Assembly: GCA_002712305.1 (NCBI GenBank)
Contig: PATE01000045.1
Coordinates: 41,368-74,354 of the forward strand
From: Gemmatimonadota bacterium
Lineage (GTDB): Bacteria; Latescibacterota; UBA2968; UBA8231
Direction: 5' to 3'
DNA length: 32,987 bases
Shown here: piece by piece, positions 7,903 to 15,411 of the stretch
How positions within the stretch are numbered: position 1 is the stretch's first letter
Layout of the letters: each line of letters begins with the position of its first letter
Made by a program: the position numbers and the translations under genes
Notes under the pieces: generated by a model
Databases searched by the model: none
Told to the model about the DNA's origin: nothing
The model's input: only the letters and a program-made list of their open reading frames with translations

Positions 7903-8525
7903 AGATGAAACCGATACCGACAGTCGTGATGATCTTTGCCGTAACACTCGCCTTCGCCGAAGAAGGTGACACGGCGGCTTTCTCGGCGCCCACGGCCTAC
8001 CTGAAACAACTGGATTCAAACGTGCAGGCCATTGTCCGAGCCGACGGAGCTGACACCCTTTCGGCGCAGGAAAACGCCCAGGTCCGTACACTGATCAATG
8101 GTGCCTTCGACTTTGAAGAGCTGAGCCGACTTTCCCTCGGCGATCACTGGAATGAGCGCACAGCCCAGGAGCGCGACGAATTTGTCAGGATCTACCAGGG
8201 GATCATCGAACGGCGCAACTTCGACATCTTCGTCCAATACTATCGAGAGGGCGAGATCAACTATGTCGACGAGGCCATCGATGAGGGCGGCCGGGCTCGC
8301 GTCGAGGCCCAGGTGCCGATGAAACGAGAGACCAAACAGATCGTCTACGCCCTTCACCAGCCAGCGGGCCAGGACTGGCGGATCTACGATCTATCCATCG
8401 ATGGAGCCAGCACCGTCACCGGGAATCGCCGAACCTATGGCCGCTACATCGCTCGCCACTCCTTCGACAAGCTGATGGAGCGCCTGCGCGCTCAACTGTC
8501 GGCGCTACAGCAAACCGACGAATAG
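7899..8525 (+). CDS. MlaC/Tgt2-family periplasmic lipid-binding protein (HpnM-like)
   Basis: A 208-residue exported protein with a short signal peptide ending near AFAEE. It carries the family's core motif: FDFEELSRLSLGDHW at about residues 67-81, then TAQERDEFVRIYQGIIERR. A beta-rich section (ARVEAQVPMK, WRIYDLSIDGAS) and a final helix follow. MlaC proteins shuttle single phospholipids between inner-membrane and outer-membrane complexes; the related HpnM belongs to hopanoid export loci. ATG 7899 overlaps the previous stop by four bases. No MlaD, MlaE or MlaF gene is nearby. The next gene is an RND transporter, as with HpnM and HpnN, so this carrier probably accepts lipid from or hands it to that transporter (inference). 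Confidence 0.88.
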   Translation: MKMKPIPTVVMIFAVTLAFAEEGDTAAFSAPTAYLKQLDSNVQAIVRADGADTLSAQENAQVRTLINGAFDFEELSRLSLGDHWNERTAQERDEFVRIYQGIIERRNFDIFVQYYREGEINYVDEAIDEGGRARVEAQVPMKRETKQIVYALHQPAGQDWRIYDLSIDGASTVTGNRRTYGRYIARHSFDKLMERLRAQLSALQQTDE

Positions 8526-8547
8526 CCCTTCAGGTATCTGACCCTAC

Positions 8548-10926
8548 ATGCGCAGCTACGAACGAATCGTCCACTACGTCTTCCACCATCACATCAGCAT
8601 TATTCTGGTGTCGCTGGTGCTGTCGATCGTGGCGGGTTCGTTCGCGGCCCAACTGAAGATCAAGGCAGACTCGGCGAATCTGCTCCCTGACGACTATGTC
8701 AGCGTCCGCGAATTGAATCGGATCAAGGAACGCGTCGGAGGGATTGGACCACTGATGGTCATCGTCAGTGGTGACGACCTGGCTGCCTGCGTCGACTTCA
8801 TGCATGCCCTGGCCGACTCTCTCGACGGCAGTCCCCTGATCAGCTCCGTGATCCGCGGCCGCACAGCGGAGATGGAGTTTCTCAGCAAGAATCGGCTCCT
8901 CTACATGGATCTGGAGGATCTTCAGGAACTCCATCAGCGAGTTGCCGACAAGATCGAGCTGGAGACGTTGAAAAAGAACCCCTTCTACATGGGGTTCGAA
9001 GAGGAAGAGGAAGATCCCCTCGACGTCAGTGACATCGAGGCCAAATACGAACACTACGAGCTGAGTGGGTACGATCGAGACTACTACCTGACCGAGGAGG
9101 GCACTGGCGTCATCCTCCGATTGTATCCCACGGGGGTCATTACCGACTCCAAGTTCACCAAGAAGCTGCTCGGACAGCTCGACCAAACCATCGAAGCTCT
9201 CGATGCGAAACGTTATCACCCCAGCCTCGAGGTGATCTACAAGGGCAGCTTCAAGAATGCATCGACCCAGTATACGGTCGTGCTCCAGGATCTGAAGTCG
9301 ACGGCCCTGTATGCACTCTTCGGGGTCATCGTTCTGATCAGTCTCTACTTCCGACGCCTTCTGTCGCCGCTGTTTATCGTCTTTCCGCTGTTAATGAGCC
9401 TGTCCTGGACTTTCGGCGTCACCTTTTTCGTCATCGGCAACCTGAATCAGATTACCGTCTGTCTCTTCGCCATCCTCTTCGGGCTGGGCATCGACTTCGG
9501 GATCCACATCTTCGCCCGATACCGCGAGGCTCGGCGGCGGGGCATGGATATTGAGCAGGCTCTGGTGGAAACCGTCTGCCACACGGGCAGTGCGCTGACG
9601 ACGACGGCACTGACAACGGCGGTGGCCTTCTTCTCGCTCTTATTCTCTGACTTCAAGGGATTCAGCGAGTTTGGGTTCATCGTCGGCACAGGCATCCTCT
9701 TCTCTCTGGTTGCCATGGTGGTCGTTTGTCCTGCGTTCATCGTGTTGGCCGAACGACTAACCCTCATTCGGTTTCAGCAGGCCAGCGTTCCAGAGCATCT
9801 CATCCGGCGTGGGCGTTACCCGGTGCCCCATCTCACCCTGTTGCTGGGTGTGCTCGCAACCGCCTACTCCCTCTACCACATCAGCGACCTTCGTTTTGAG
9901 TGGGACTTCAGGAAGCTGAAACCGGAGGTCGAGACGACGGGCCCGGAGGCGAGCCTCCCCGACAAGTTGAAGGAGACACGCTCACCGGCAATTGTGCTGA
10001 CGGAGAGTCGCGCCGAGGCGATGGCCGTCGTGGCTGAAGTCGAACGAATCCGGACCGAACGCGGCGACAGTTCCACCGTGTTGTCCGTGCAAAGCGTCTA
10101 CTCCTTCCTGCCTGCCGACCAAGAACAGAAGCTTGACCTGATCACCGATCTGCAGACGATGATCGATACCAACATTGAGTTGCTGGACCAGAAGGATCGA
10201 AGTCGTGTCGATTCATTGCGCCAATACTTCGATGTCCAGGAGTTGGCCCTGACGGATCTGCCGAGGGAAATGACCAAGAGTTTCTCGAGCAAGGAAGGCG
10301 AAATCCTGAACTTCGTGCAGATCAACGCCTCCGTGCCGCTGCGCGATGGTCGCAACTCTATCAACTTTGCCCGTGAGGTGAAGGTCATCGAGACCGAACT
10401 GGGCACGTTCTACGCCTCCAGTTCCCACATCATCTTTGCGGAGATGCTGGAACTGATGCTCGACGACGCCGTCATCGCCGTCATCGTCACACTCCTGGTA
10501 GTGGGCGTCGTGCTGGTCATCGACCTGGGTAGCATTTTGAGCGCCGCTCTCGTGCTCACTCCCCTGCTGACAGCACTGGCGTGGGTGACGGGGCTGATGT
10601 ATGTGCTCGACTTCCGCATCAACATCTACAACATGGTCGCCTTCCCCACGATCATCGGCATGGGGATCGACAATGCCGTCCACATCTTTCATCGATATCG
10701 CGAAGCTGGCGTGGGATCTCTTCGATTGGTCATGCGCACGACGGGAATGGCCTTGCTGGCCACGACGCTGACAACGATGGTGGGCTTCGCGGGACTGGTC
10801 CCCGCCCATCACCCGGCACTGTATTGGATCGGCACCGTATCTCTACTGGGATTGGGATGCGCTTTCATCACCGCCGTGTCTCTGCTGCCTGCATTGCTAC
10901 AGTTGATCGAGAGACGTTCGGATTAG
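8548..10926 (+). CDS. RND/MMPL-family lipid transporter (HpnN-like)
   Basis: A 792-residue inner-membrane protein with the duplicated RND layout: one helix near residue 15, a periplasmic domain (about 40-255), five helices, a second helix and periplasmic domain, then five more helices. The two halves carry matching motifs, GLGIDFGIHIFARYREA near residue 312 and GMGIDNAVHIFHRYREA near 704, each followed by a TTLTT-type turn (ALTTTALTTAVAF and LLATTLTTMVGF). These fit proton-driven HpnN/MMPL-type lipid exporters rather than AcrB-type drug pumps, which are about 1,000 residues. It ends the operon, 22 bases after the MlaC gene. Substrate is inferred from context as the lipid made by the upstream enzymes. 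Confidence 0.88.
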   Translation: MRSYERIVHYVFHHHISIILVSLVLSIVAGSFAAQLKIKADSANLLPDDYVSVRELNRIKERVGGIGPLMVIVSGDDLAACVDFMHALADSLDGSPLISSVIRGRTAEMEFLSKNRLLYMDLEDLQELHQRVADKIELETLKKNPFYMGFEEEEEDPLDVSDIEAKYEHYELSGYDRDYYLTEEGTGVILRLYPTGVITDSKFTKKLLGQLDQTIEALDAKRYHPSLEVIYKGSFKNASTQYTVVLQDLKSTALYALFGVIVLISLYFRRLLSPLFIVFPLLMSLSWTFGVTFFVIGNLNQITVCLFAILFGLGIDFGIHIFARYREARRRGMDIEQALVETVCHTGSALTTTALTTAVAFFSLLFSDFKGFSEFGFIVGTGILFSLVAMVVVCPAFIVLAERLTLIRFQQASVPEHLIRRGRYPVPHLTLLLGVLATAYSLYHISDLRFEWDFRKLKPEVETTGPEASLPDKLKETRSPAIVLTESRAEAMAVVAEVERIRTERGDSSTVLSVQSVYSFLPADQEQKLDLITDLQTMIDTNIELLDQKDRSRVDSLRQYFDVQELALTDLPREMTKSFSSKEGEILNFVQINASVPLRDGRNSINFAREVKVIETELGTFYASSSHIIFAEMLELMLDDAVIAVIVTLLVVGVVLVIDLGSILSAALVLTPLLTALAWVTGLMYVLDFRINIYNMVAFPTIIGMGIDNAVHIFHRYREAGVGSLRLVMRTTGMALLATTLTTMVGFAGLVPAHHPALYWIGTVSLLGLGCAFITAVSLLPALLQLIERRSD

Positions 10927-11002
10927 TCTATCCATCCACACTCCTGGCCAGAGCGATCGGTGGCCAGCTGCAAGCGGTGGTTGATCGTCAAAGGACTTTG
11001 AC

Positions 11003-11034
11003 AAAAAACGGCCCGTCGGTGACGACGGGCCGTT
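11003..11034 (-). terminator. Intrinsic terminator of tRNA-Gly
   Basis: The arms AACGGCCCGTC (11007-11017) and GACGGGCCGTT (11024-11034) are perfectly complementary with a six-base loop. The A run at 11003-11008 reads as a U tract on the minus strand, immediately downstream of the tRNA gene. No T run follows on the plus strand, so it is not a good terminator for the RND operon. Confidence 0.85.
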
Positions 11035-11051
11035 GATATGACGCCGAGAAA

Positions 11052-11127
11052 TGGAGCGGGAGACGAGACTCGAACTCGCGACAACCACGTTGGCAACGTG
11101 GGGCTCTACCAACTGAGCTACTCCCGC
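11052..11127 (-). tRNA. tRNA-Gly (anticodon GCC)
   Basis: The reverse complement folds as a full 76-base tRNA. The acceptor arms GCGGGAG and CTCCCGC are perfectly paired. The D arm reads TAGCTCAGTTGGTAGAGC, the anticodon stem-loop CCACG-TTGCCAA-CGTGG has anticodon GCC, and the T arm contains GTTCGAGTC. Discriminator base T is followed by an encoded CCA. It is flanked by its own promoter and terminator and points away from the lipoprotein gene at 11152. Confidence 0.96.
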
Positions 11128-11142
11128 TTGGAGCAGAAATGG

Positions 11143-11171
11143 AATATAGAGGTGGCCAAAAATAGCGTCAA
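11143..11171 (-). promoter_or_regulatory. Predicted promoter of tRNA-Gly
   Basis: On the minus strand TTGACG (complement of 11166-11171) is followed after exactly 17 bases by TATATT (complement of 11143-11148). The -10 ends 15 bases before the mature tRNA 5' end. The -35 box lies within the first codons of the divergently read lipoprotein gene. Confidence 0.65.
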
Positions 11172-14100
11172 GATGATCGTCCTGTTCGCTGCCCTGATTT
11201 CAGTGGTCCTGACGGGATGCTCAGACTCGTATCAGACCGATCTGTCGCAGTCCCAGACCCGATCCCGGTGGCACAACAGCCAGGGCGTCGTCTACATGGA
11301 TCAGCACAACTACACGGCAGGTCGCAGTCAGTTCGAGAAGGCCCTGGCCTTGGACTCTCTGTTCCCTACAGCTCATGCAAATCTGGGAATTGCCCTCTAC
11401 AGCCTTGGGAAATTCGACAGCGCACGCGCCGAGCTGGTCGCCTGTCTCGCACTGAACCCGAAGCATCTGCACGCCAACTATACCCTTGGCCTGATCGACC
11501 TCGCTGGAGGCGACAACTACGAACGGGCGCTGGCCTCATTCCAACAGGTCGCCGATATCGATGGCGACGACCCTCTCGTCCAGTATCACCTCGGACGGAC
11601 CTTGGCGAAACTGGGTCGTTCAGACGATGCTCTGGCCGCCTATGGCAGGGCGATTGAGCTGGATGAGAATCTTCTGTCCGCCCACTACGCCAGAGCACAC
11701 GAGTTGCGTCAGTTGGGCCGGACCGAAGACTGGCGGCAGGCTCTGTCCGTCTTCGACCGGCTGTCGAAGGCTGGGTTTGAGGGTGTGAGCACGACCTACC
11801 AGGGCCAGGGGAAGTACGCGGAGGCTCGTGTGGAGGGACACTTCGGATCGGGCGGTGATGATCGAATGTCGCCGATTCACCTAGCTGATCCTGTTCCGAT
11901 CACGGGCTTGCACAGGGCCCACGTGGCGGTGGACACCGATGGCGACGGATTGGCAGAGTTGATCGGCCCCTCCCCAGATGGGAATACGCTGCAGATCCTC
12001 GCGAAGCAGTCCAATGGGTGGACCGCGGCATCGTCGTGGTACGTGCCGCCAGGCATCCAGGCACACACGACACTGATCGGTGATATCGATGATGACGGCG
12101 ATCTGGACCTGCTCGTCTCAAGCGGCCAACTCGGTTCTGATCCGACAAACAAGCTGTTGCGCCAGCAGAACGGCCGGTTCGTGGCCGAGGCCCTCGGCTT
12201 GGAAGGCAGCGCCCACGCCCTGGGAGATATCGACCACGACGGTGACTACGATGTGGTGAGCTTCTCATCGGGACTGCGTCTGGCCTCAGGGAACGGCACC
12301 GGAGGCTTTTCGGACATCACAGATGAGGCCCTTGGCTTGGAGTTTCTGTCCCCAAGTCGCGCCGTGTTCACCGATACCGACAACGATCGGGACGTGGACC
12401 TGATCGCCGCCGGTTCGAGGATGGCCCTGTTCTCCAACAATCGGGACGGCACGCTCACAGATCTGGCCACCGAACGACAACTCACACAACTCGACAGCGC
12501 CCTCGATCTGGCCGTCTTCGATCTGCTTCCCGACGGGCACCTCGATGTGGTTGGCCTGGGGCCAGATGCGCTGCAGGTGGCCAGCAATGACGCGGGGAGA
12601 GGGTATTCGATCCATCAGCAGATGCCGGTGGAGGACGCACACACGGTGAGGGTTGCTGATCTCGACAACGATGGCGATCTCGACCTGGTTCTGGGAGGAG
12701 ACGACCAGGTCCAGATCGTGTTGTCGTCGGCGGGGCAACTGCAAGCGCCGCAGCCCATCGCGACAGGTAGGCCTGCATCAACGGTGGTCGTCAACGACCT
12801 GGATGGCGACGGGCGAATCGACATCGTGGCCGGCAACCAGGTGCTGATGAACGAGACTAAGAACCTCGGACACTGGGTCAATATCAGCCTGTCGGGCCTC
12901 AACAGTGTCGCCGACGGAGTGGGCTCAAAAGTCGAGATCCATACCTCGACGACGCAGCAGAAACGTGAGGTTCGAGCCGGTGCGGGTGACGGGAGGACTC
13001 TGCACGTCGGGATCGGGTCCGCCGATTCGGTGGAGTTCATTCGGATCCTATGGCCCAGCGGCGTTCGCCAGGCTGAACTGGCAACGGCGGCAGACCAGAT
13101 GCTGCACTTTGAGGAACTGAATCGAAAGGGCACATCCTGCCCGATCCTGTATGCGTGGGATGGGACCGACTACCGATTCGTCTCCGACTTCCTCGGTGGG
13201 GCCATCATCGGGTATCTGACCGAGCCGGGCCAATACTACCCGCCAGACACCGATGAATACGTGCGTATCCCGCATCTGCAACCACGCCAGGGTCGCTACG
13301 AACTCCAGATCGGCAACCAGCTGGAAGAGATTCTCTATCTGGACGCAGCCGAGCTTGTGGCCGTCGATCATCCAATAGGGACAACGCTGTTCCCGAACGA
13401 GCGACTGCTTTCATCTCCCCCTTACCCGTCGCACCAACCCTATGCGTTGGCAGATCTGCGCCCGCCACAGAGGGTGACAGATCACGCTGGACGGGACGTG
13501 ACGTCAGCCCTGGTGGCCGTCGATGACGAATGGTATACGGACTTTGATCATCGCCCGATCCACGGTTATGCGGCGCCCTACAGCCTTACATTGGATCTTG
13601 GAGATCTGAGTTCGTGGGAGCACCCGGTCCTCGTCGCCCACGGGTGGGTCGACTATGCGCATTCCACGAGCAACTGGGCCGCCTCACAGCGAGAGCTCTC
13701 GCTGTTCCCGCCACGTCTGGAAGTCGAGGATGCAAACGGCACATGGCGACTGATCACGACAGACATGGGCACCCCTGCTGGTCTGCCCAAGGACATGGTC
13801 TTCGATCTGTCCGACGCCCTGACAGAGGACGTCGATCGTGTGCGCCTTCGGATCACAACATCCATGTCCATCTACTGGGACCAGTTCCAGGTCGGCCGCT
13901 CCGTCGGACAATACAGCGTGCAGCGAGCGCGATTCGACGAAGCGGACCTGCATTGGCGGGGCTATCCGGTCCATGAATCGATCCATGGCACCTTCGCCTT
14001 CCGCTACGATCATTCGCAGGTAAACACAGAGGCGCCTTGGGGAACACACGCAGGAGCATACACGCGATTCGGCGACGTGAGCGAACTCACCGATCAGATC

Positions 14101-14391
14101 GACGATCGGTTCGCCATCATGTTTCACGGGGATGAGCTGACATTGACCGTCGGCGCGGACAATTTTGGCCCGGTCCGGGAAGGATGGACGCGCTCTTTCC
14201 TGTTCTATGCGGATGGATTCGGCAAGGATATGGACTTTCACTCGGCCCATTCTCTGACAGTGGAGCCTCTTCCCTTTCACGGGATGAGTCGGTATCCATA
14301 CGGCCCAGATGAAACCTATCCACAGTCACCGGAGCATGTCAGCTATCGCCTCGACTACAACACACGCAGAATCAAGGGATTCTACGAGTAG
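11152..14391 (+). CDS. TPR / FG-GAP / ASPIC-UnbV lipoprotein
   Basis: About 1,079 residues. A lipoprotein signal with lipobox LTGC puts the lipidated cysteine at residue 23. Tetratricopeptide repeats cover about 40-215 (for example AHANLGIALYSLGKFDSARAE). A seven-bladed-type FG-GAP/VCBS region (about 245-565) follows, with calcium-loop motifs DTDGDGLAEL, DIDDDGDLDLL, DIDHDGDYDVV, DLDNDGDLDLV and DLDGDGRIDIV. An ASPIC/UnbV domain spans about 573-650 (ADGVGSKVEI, LWPSGVRQ), then a long beta-rich C-terminal region begins near GTSCPILYAWDG. Such proteins are envelope-anchored or surface scaffolds of unknown ligand. GTG 11152 gives a positively charged n-region; ATG 11173 is the alternative. An open frame to 11038 runs through the tRNA gene and is rejected. 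No own promoter is evident. Confidence 0.85.
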   Translation: MAKNSVKMIVLFAALISVVLTGCSDSYQTDLSQSQTRSRWHNSQGVVYMDQHNYTAGRSQFEKALALDSLFPTAHANLGIALYSLGKFDSARAELVACLALNPKHLHANYTLGLIDLAGGDNYERALASFQQVADIDGDDPLVQYHLGRTLAKLGRSDDALAAYGRAIELDENLLSAHYARAHELRQLGRTEDWRQALSVFDRLSKAGFEGVSTTYQGQGKYAEARVEGHFGSGGDDRMSPIHLADPVPITGLHRAHVAVDTDGDGLAELIGPSPDGNTLQILAKQSNGWTAASSWYVPPGIQAHTTLIGDIDDDGDLDLLVSSGQLGSDPTNKLLRQQNGRFVAEALGLEGSAHALGDIDHDGDYDVVSFSSGLRLASGNGTGGFSDITDEALGLEFLSPSRAVFTDTDNDRDVDLIAAGSRMALFSNNRDGTLTDLATERQLTQLDSALDLAVFDLLPDGHLDVVGLGPDALQVASNDAGRGYSIHQQMPVEDAHTVRVADLDNDGDLDLVLGGDDQVQIVLSSAGQLQAPQPIATGRPASTVVVNDLDGDGRIDIVAGNQVLMNETKNLGHWVNISLSGLNSVADGVGSKVEIHTSTTQQKREVRAGAGDGRTLHVGIGSADSVEFIRILWPSGVRQAELATAADQMLHFEELNRKGTSCPILYAWDGTDYRFVSDFLGGAIIGYLTEPGQYYPPDTDEYVRIPHLQPRQGRYELQIGNQLEEILYLDAAELVAVDHPIGTTLFPNERLLSSPPYPSHQPYALADLRPPQRVTDHAGRDVTSALVAVDDEWYTDFDHRPIHGYAAPYSLTLDLGDLSSWEHPVLVAHGWVDYAHSTSNWAASQRELSLFPPRLEVEDANGTWRLITTDMGTPAGLPKDMVFDLSDALTEDVDRVRLRITTSMSIYWDQFQVGRSVGQYSVQRARFDEADLHWRGYPVHESIHGTFAFRYDHSQVNTEAPWGTHAGAYTRFGDVSELTDQIDDRFAIMFHGDELTLTVGADNFGPVREGWTRSFLFYADGFGKDMDFHSAHSLTVEPLPFHGMSRYPYGPDETYPQSPEHVSYRLDYNTRRIKGFYE

Positions 14392-14405
14392 CTCCCACTG
14401 AATGT

Positions 14406-15089
14406 CTAGGTCTCCTCATCGATGATCTCGTCGAGGGCGCAGCGGAAACCGATATAGTCCGTCGAGGCGCCGGACATGGCCATGTGACGGCTCTTGGCAC
14501 GGATTCCCATTCTGTTCTCATGGTATCCGCCACCACGATGGCACTTCTGATGTCCACCATCGGGGCCCTTGGGATCTGACTCAGGGCTGGTCTGGTAGTA
14601 TTTGTCATCGTACCAGTCGTTGACCCATTCGCTGACGTTGCCGCACATGTCCCAGGCGCCCAGACCGCTCTTGCCATTTGGATACCTATCGACGGGCGTC
14701 GTCTTGCCGTCAGGATTGTCGAAATTGGCGTAGTCAGCATTGGAAGACCCCCGCCAGGCATACTCATCACGGCCATCGTCGAGAGCTGCTCTTTCCCACT
14801 CCGCCTCGGAGGGCAGGCGCTTCTGGACCCAGTCACAGTATGCCTTGGCATCATCCCATGAGACGTTGACCACAGGGTGATCAGCGAGGCGGGCGTCGGG
14901 GAAGGTGTTGTTGCGCCAGTGGCTGGGAGAACGATGCCCGGTGACCTGAACGAATTCCTTGTATTGCAGATTCGTCACTTCATACTTATCGATGTAGTAT
15001 CCCTTGAGGCTGACCAGGTGTTCGGGATTCTCGTCATCGCGGCCGGGGGTATTGGCTCCCATCCGCAGCTTCCCAGGCGGGATCAACAC
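14406..15089 (-). CDS. FGE-sulfatase (SUMF1-like) domain protein, probably non-catalytic
   Basis: A 227-residue formylglycine-generating-enzyme-like domain. Family landmarks run in order: LIPPGKLRMG, YYIDKYEVTNLQYKEF, HPVVNVSWDDAKAYCDWV, RLPSEAEWERAA, DMCGNVSEWVNDWY, RGGGYHENR and IGFRCA. The redox cysteine pair that true formylglycine-generating enzymes carry after the RGG motif is absent here (GIRAKSRH instead), so sulfatase activation is unlikely; a binding or structural role is possible. No signal peptide is present. GTG 15089 overlaps the end of the upstream gene by seven bases in another frame, so the two are translationally coupled. In-frame codons above the GTG would read QSDGDVLIPPG, so an ancestral single fused protein is conceivable. 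Confidence 0.82.
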   Translation of the reverse strand: MLIPPGKLRMGANTPGRDDENPEHLVSLKGYYIDKYEVTNLQYKEFVQVTGHRSPSHWRNNTFPDARLADHPVVNVSWDDAKAYCDWVQKRLPSEAEWERAALDDGRDEYAWRGSSNADYANFDNPDGKTTPVDRYPNGKSGLGAWDMCGNVSEWVNDWYDDKYYQTSPESDPKGPDGGHQKCHRGGGYHENRMGIRAKSRHMAMSGASTDYIGFRCALDEIIDEET

Positions 15090-15358
15090 ATCTCCATCGG
15101 ATTGAATTGCTCCTGAAGCTCGATCCGCCGCTCTTCGAACTCCTCCAACTCACTGCGGGCATAGGCCATCTTACTCTGAATCGATGACAGCGTAGATTCC
15201 CCGTTGTCGATCTCTTTGCTGATTTCATTGCGACGAGTCGAGACCTGAGAGACAGTGGGCATGATCTTGCCAAGTTTGCGGCGATAGTCGACGAATATCT
15301 GAATCCAGATGACGGCAACCATCAGAATTCCAATGGCAACTGGCCAATCTCCGGCCAA
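15083..15358 (-). CDS. Small membrane-anchored coiled-coil protein
   Basis: 91 residues: one membrane helix at about 5-22 (VAIGILMVAVIWIQIFV), then DYRRK and a charged heptad-like helix to the end (SELEEFEERRIELQEQF). The start is TTG 15358, fixed by an AGGAGG ribosome site nine bases upstream. It has no recognised family. Its layout, and the (V/I)DYR(R/K) following the helix, match the 102-residue protein at 17647-17955 on the other side of PBP1A, suggesting paralogues. Its stop overlaps the start of the FGE-like gene, so both products are probably made together and perhaps form a membrane-tethered complex (inference). Confidence 0.75.
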   Translation of the reverse strand: MAGDWPVAIGILMVAVIWIQIFVDYRRKLGKIMPTVSQVSTRRNEISKEIDNGESTLSSIQSKMAYARSELEEFEERRIELQEQFNPMEMC

Positions 15359-15367
15359 AACGATGTA

Positions 15368-15373
15368 CCTCCT
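15368..15373 (-). promoter_or_regulatory. Ribosome binding site fixing a TTG start
   Basis: The minus strand reads AGGAGG, a perfect Shine-Dalgarno core, nine bases before TTG at 15358. No ATG or GTG in the correct frame is better placed, so this decides the start of the coiled-coil gene. Confidence 0.75.
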
Positions 15374-15411
15374 AAGAGCGGATCAAAGGCGACACCCGAA
15401 ACCGGGCTGCG

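Noticed and set aside
5213-10926. A hopanoid biosynthesis locus
   Set aside because: HpnL-, HpnM- and HpnN-like proteins are present but there is no squalene synthase, hopene cyclase or other hopanoid enzyme in the window.
11007-11034. The strong hairpin as a terminator of the RND operon on the plus strand
   Set aside because: No T run follows it on the plus strand; the U tract exists only on the minus strand, after the tRNA.
11038-11151. Reading the large lipoprotein from 11038
   Set aside because: That stretch is the complement of the tRNA-Gly gene, and the lipoprotein signal begins only after it.
14406-15089. A true formylglycine-generating enzyme with a sulfatase partner
   Set aside because: The redox cysteine pair is missing and no sulfatase gene is in the window.
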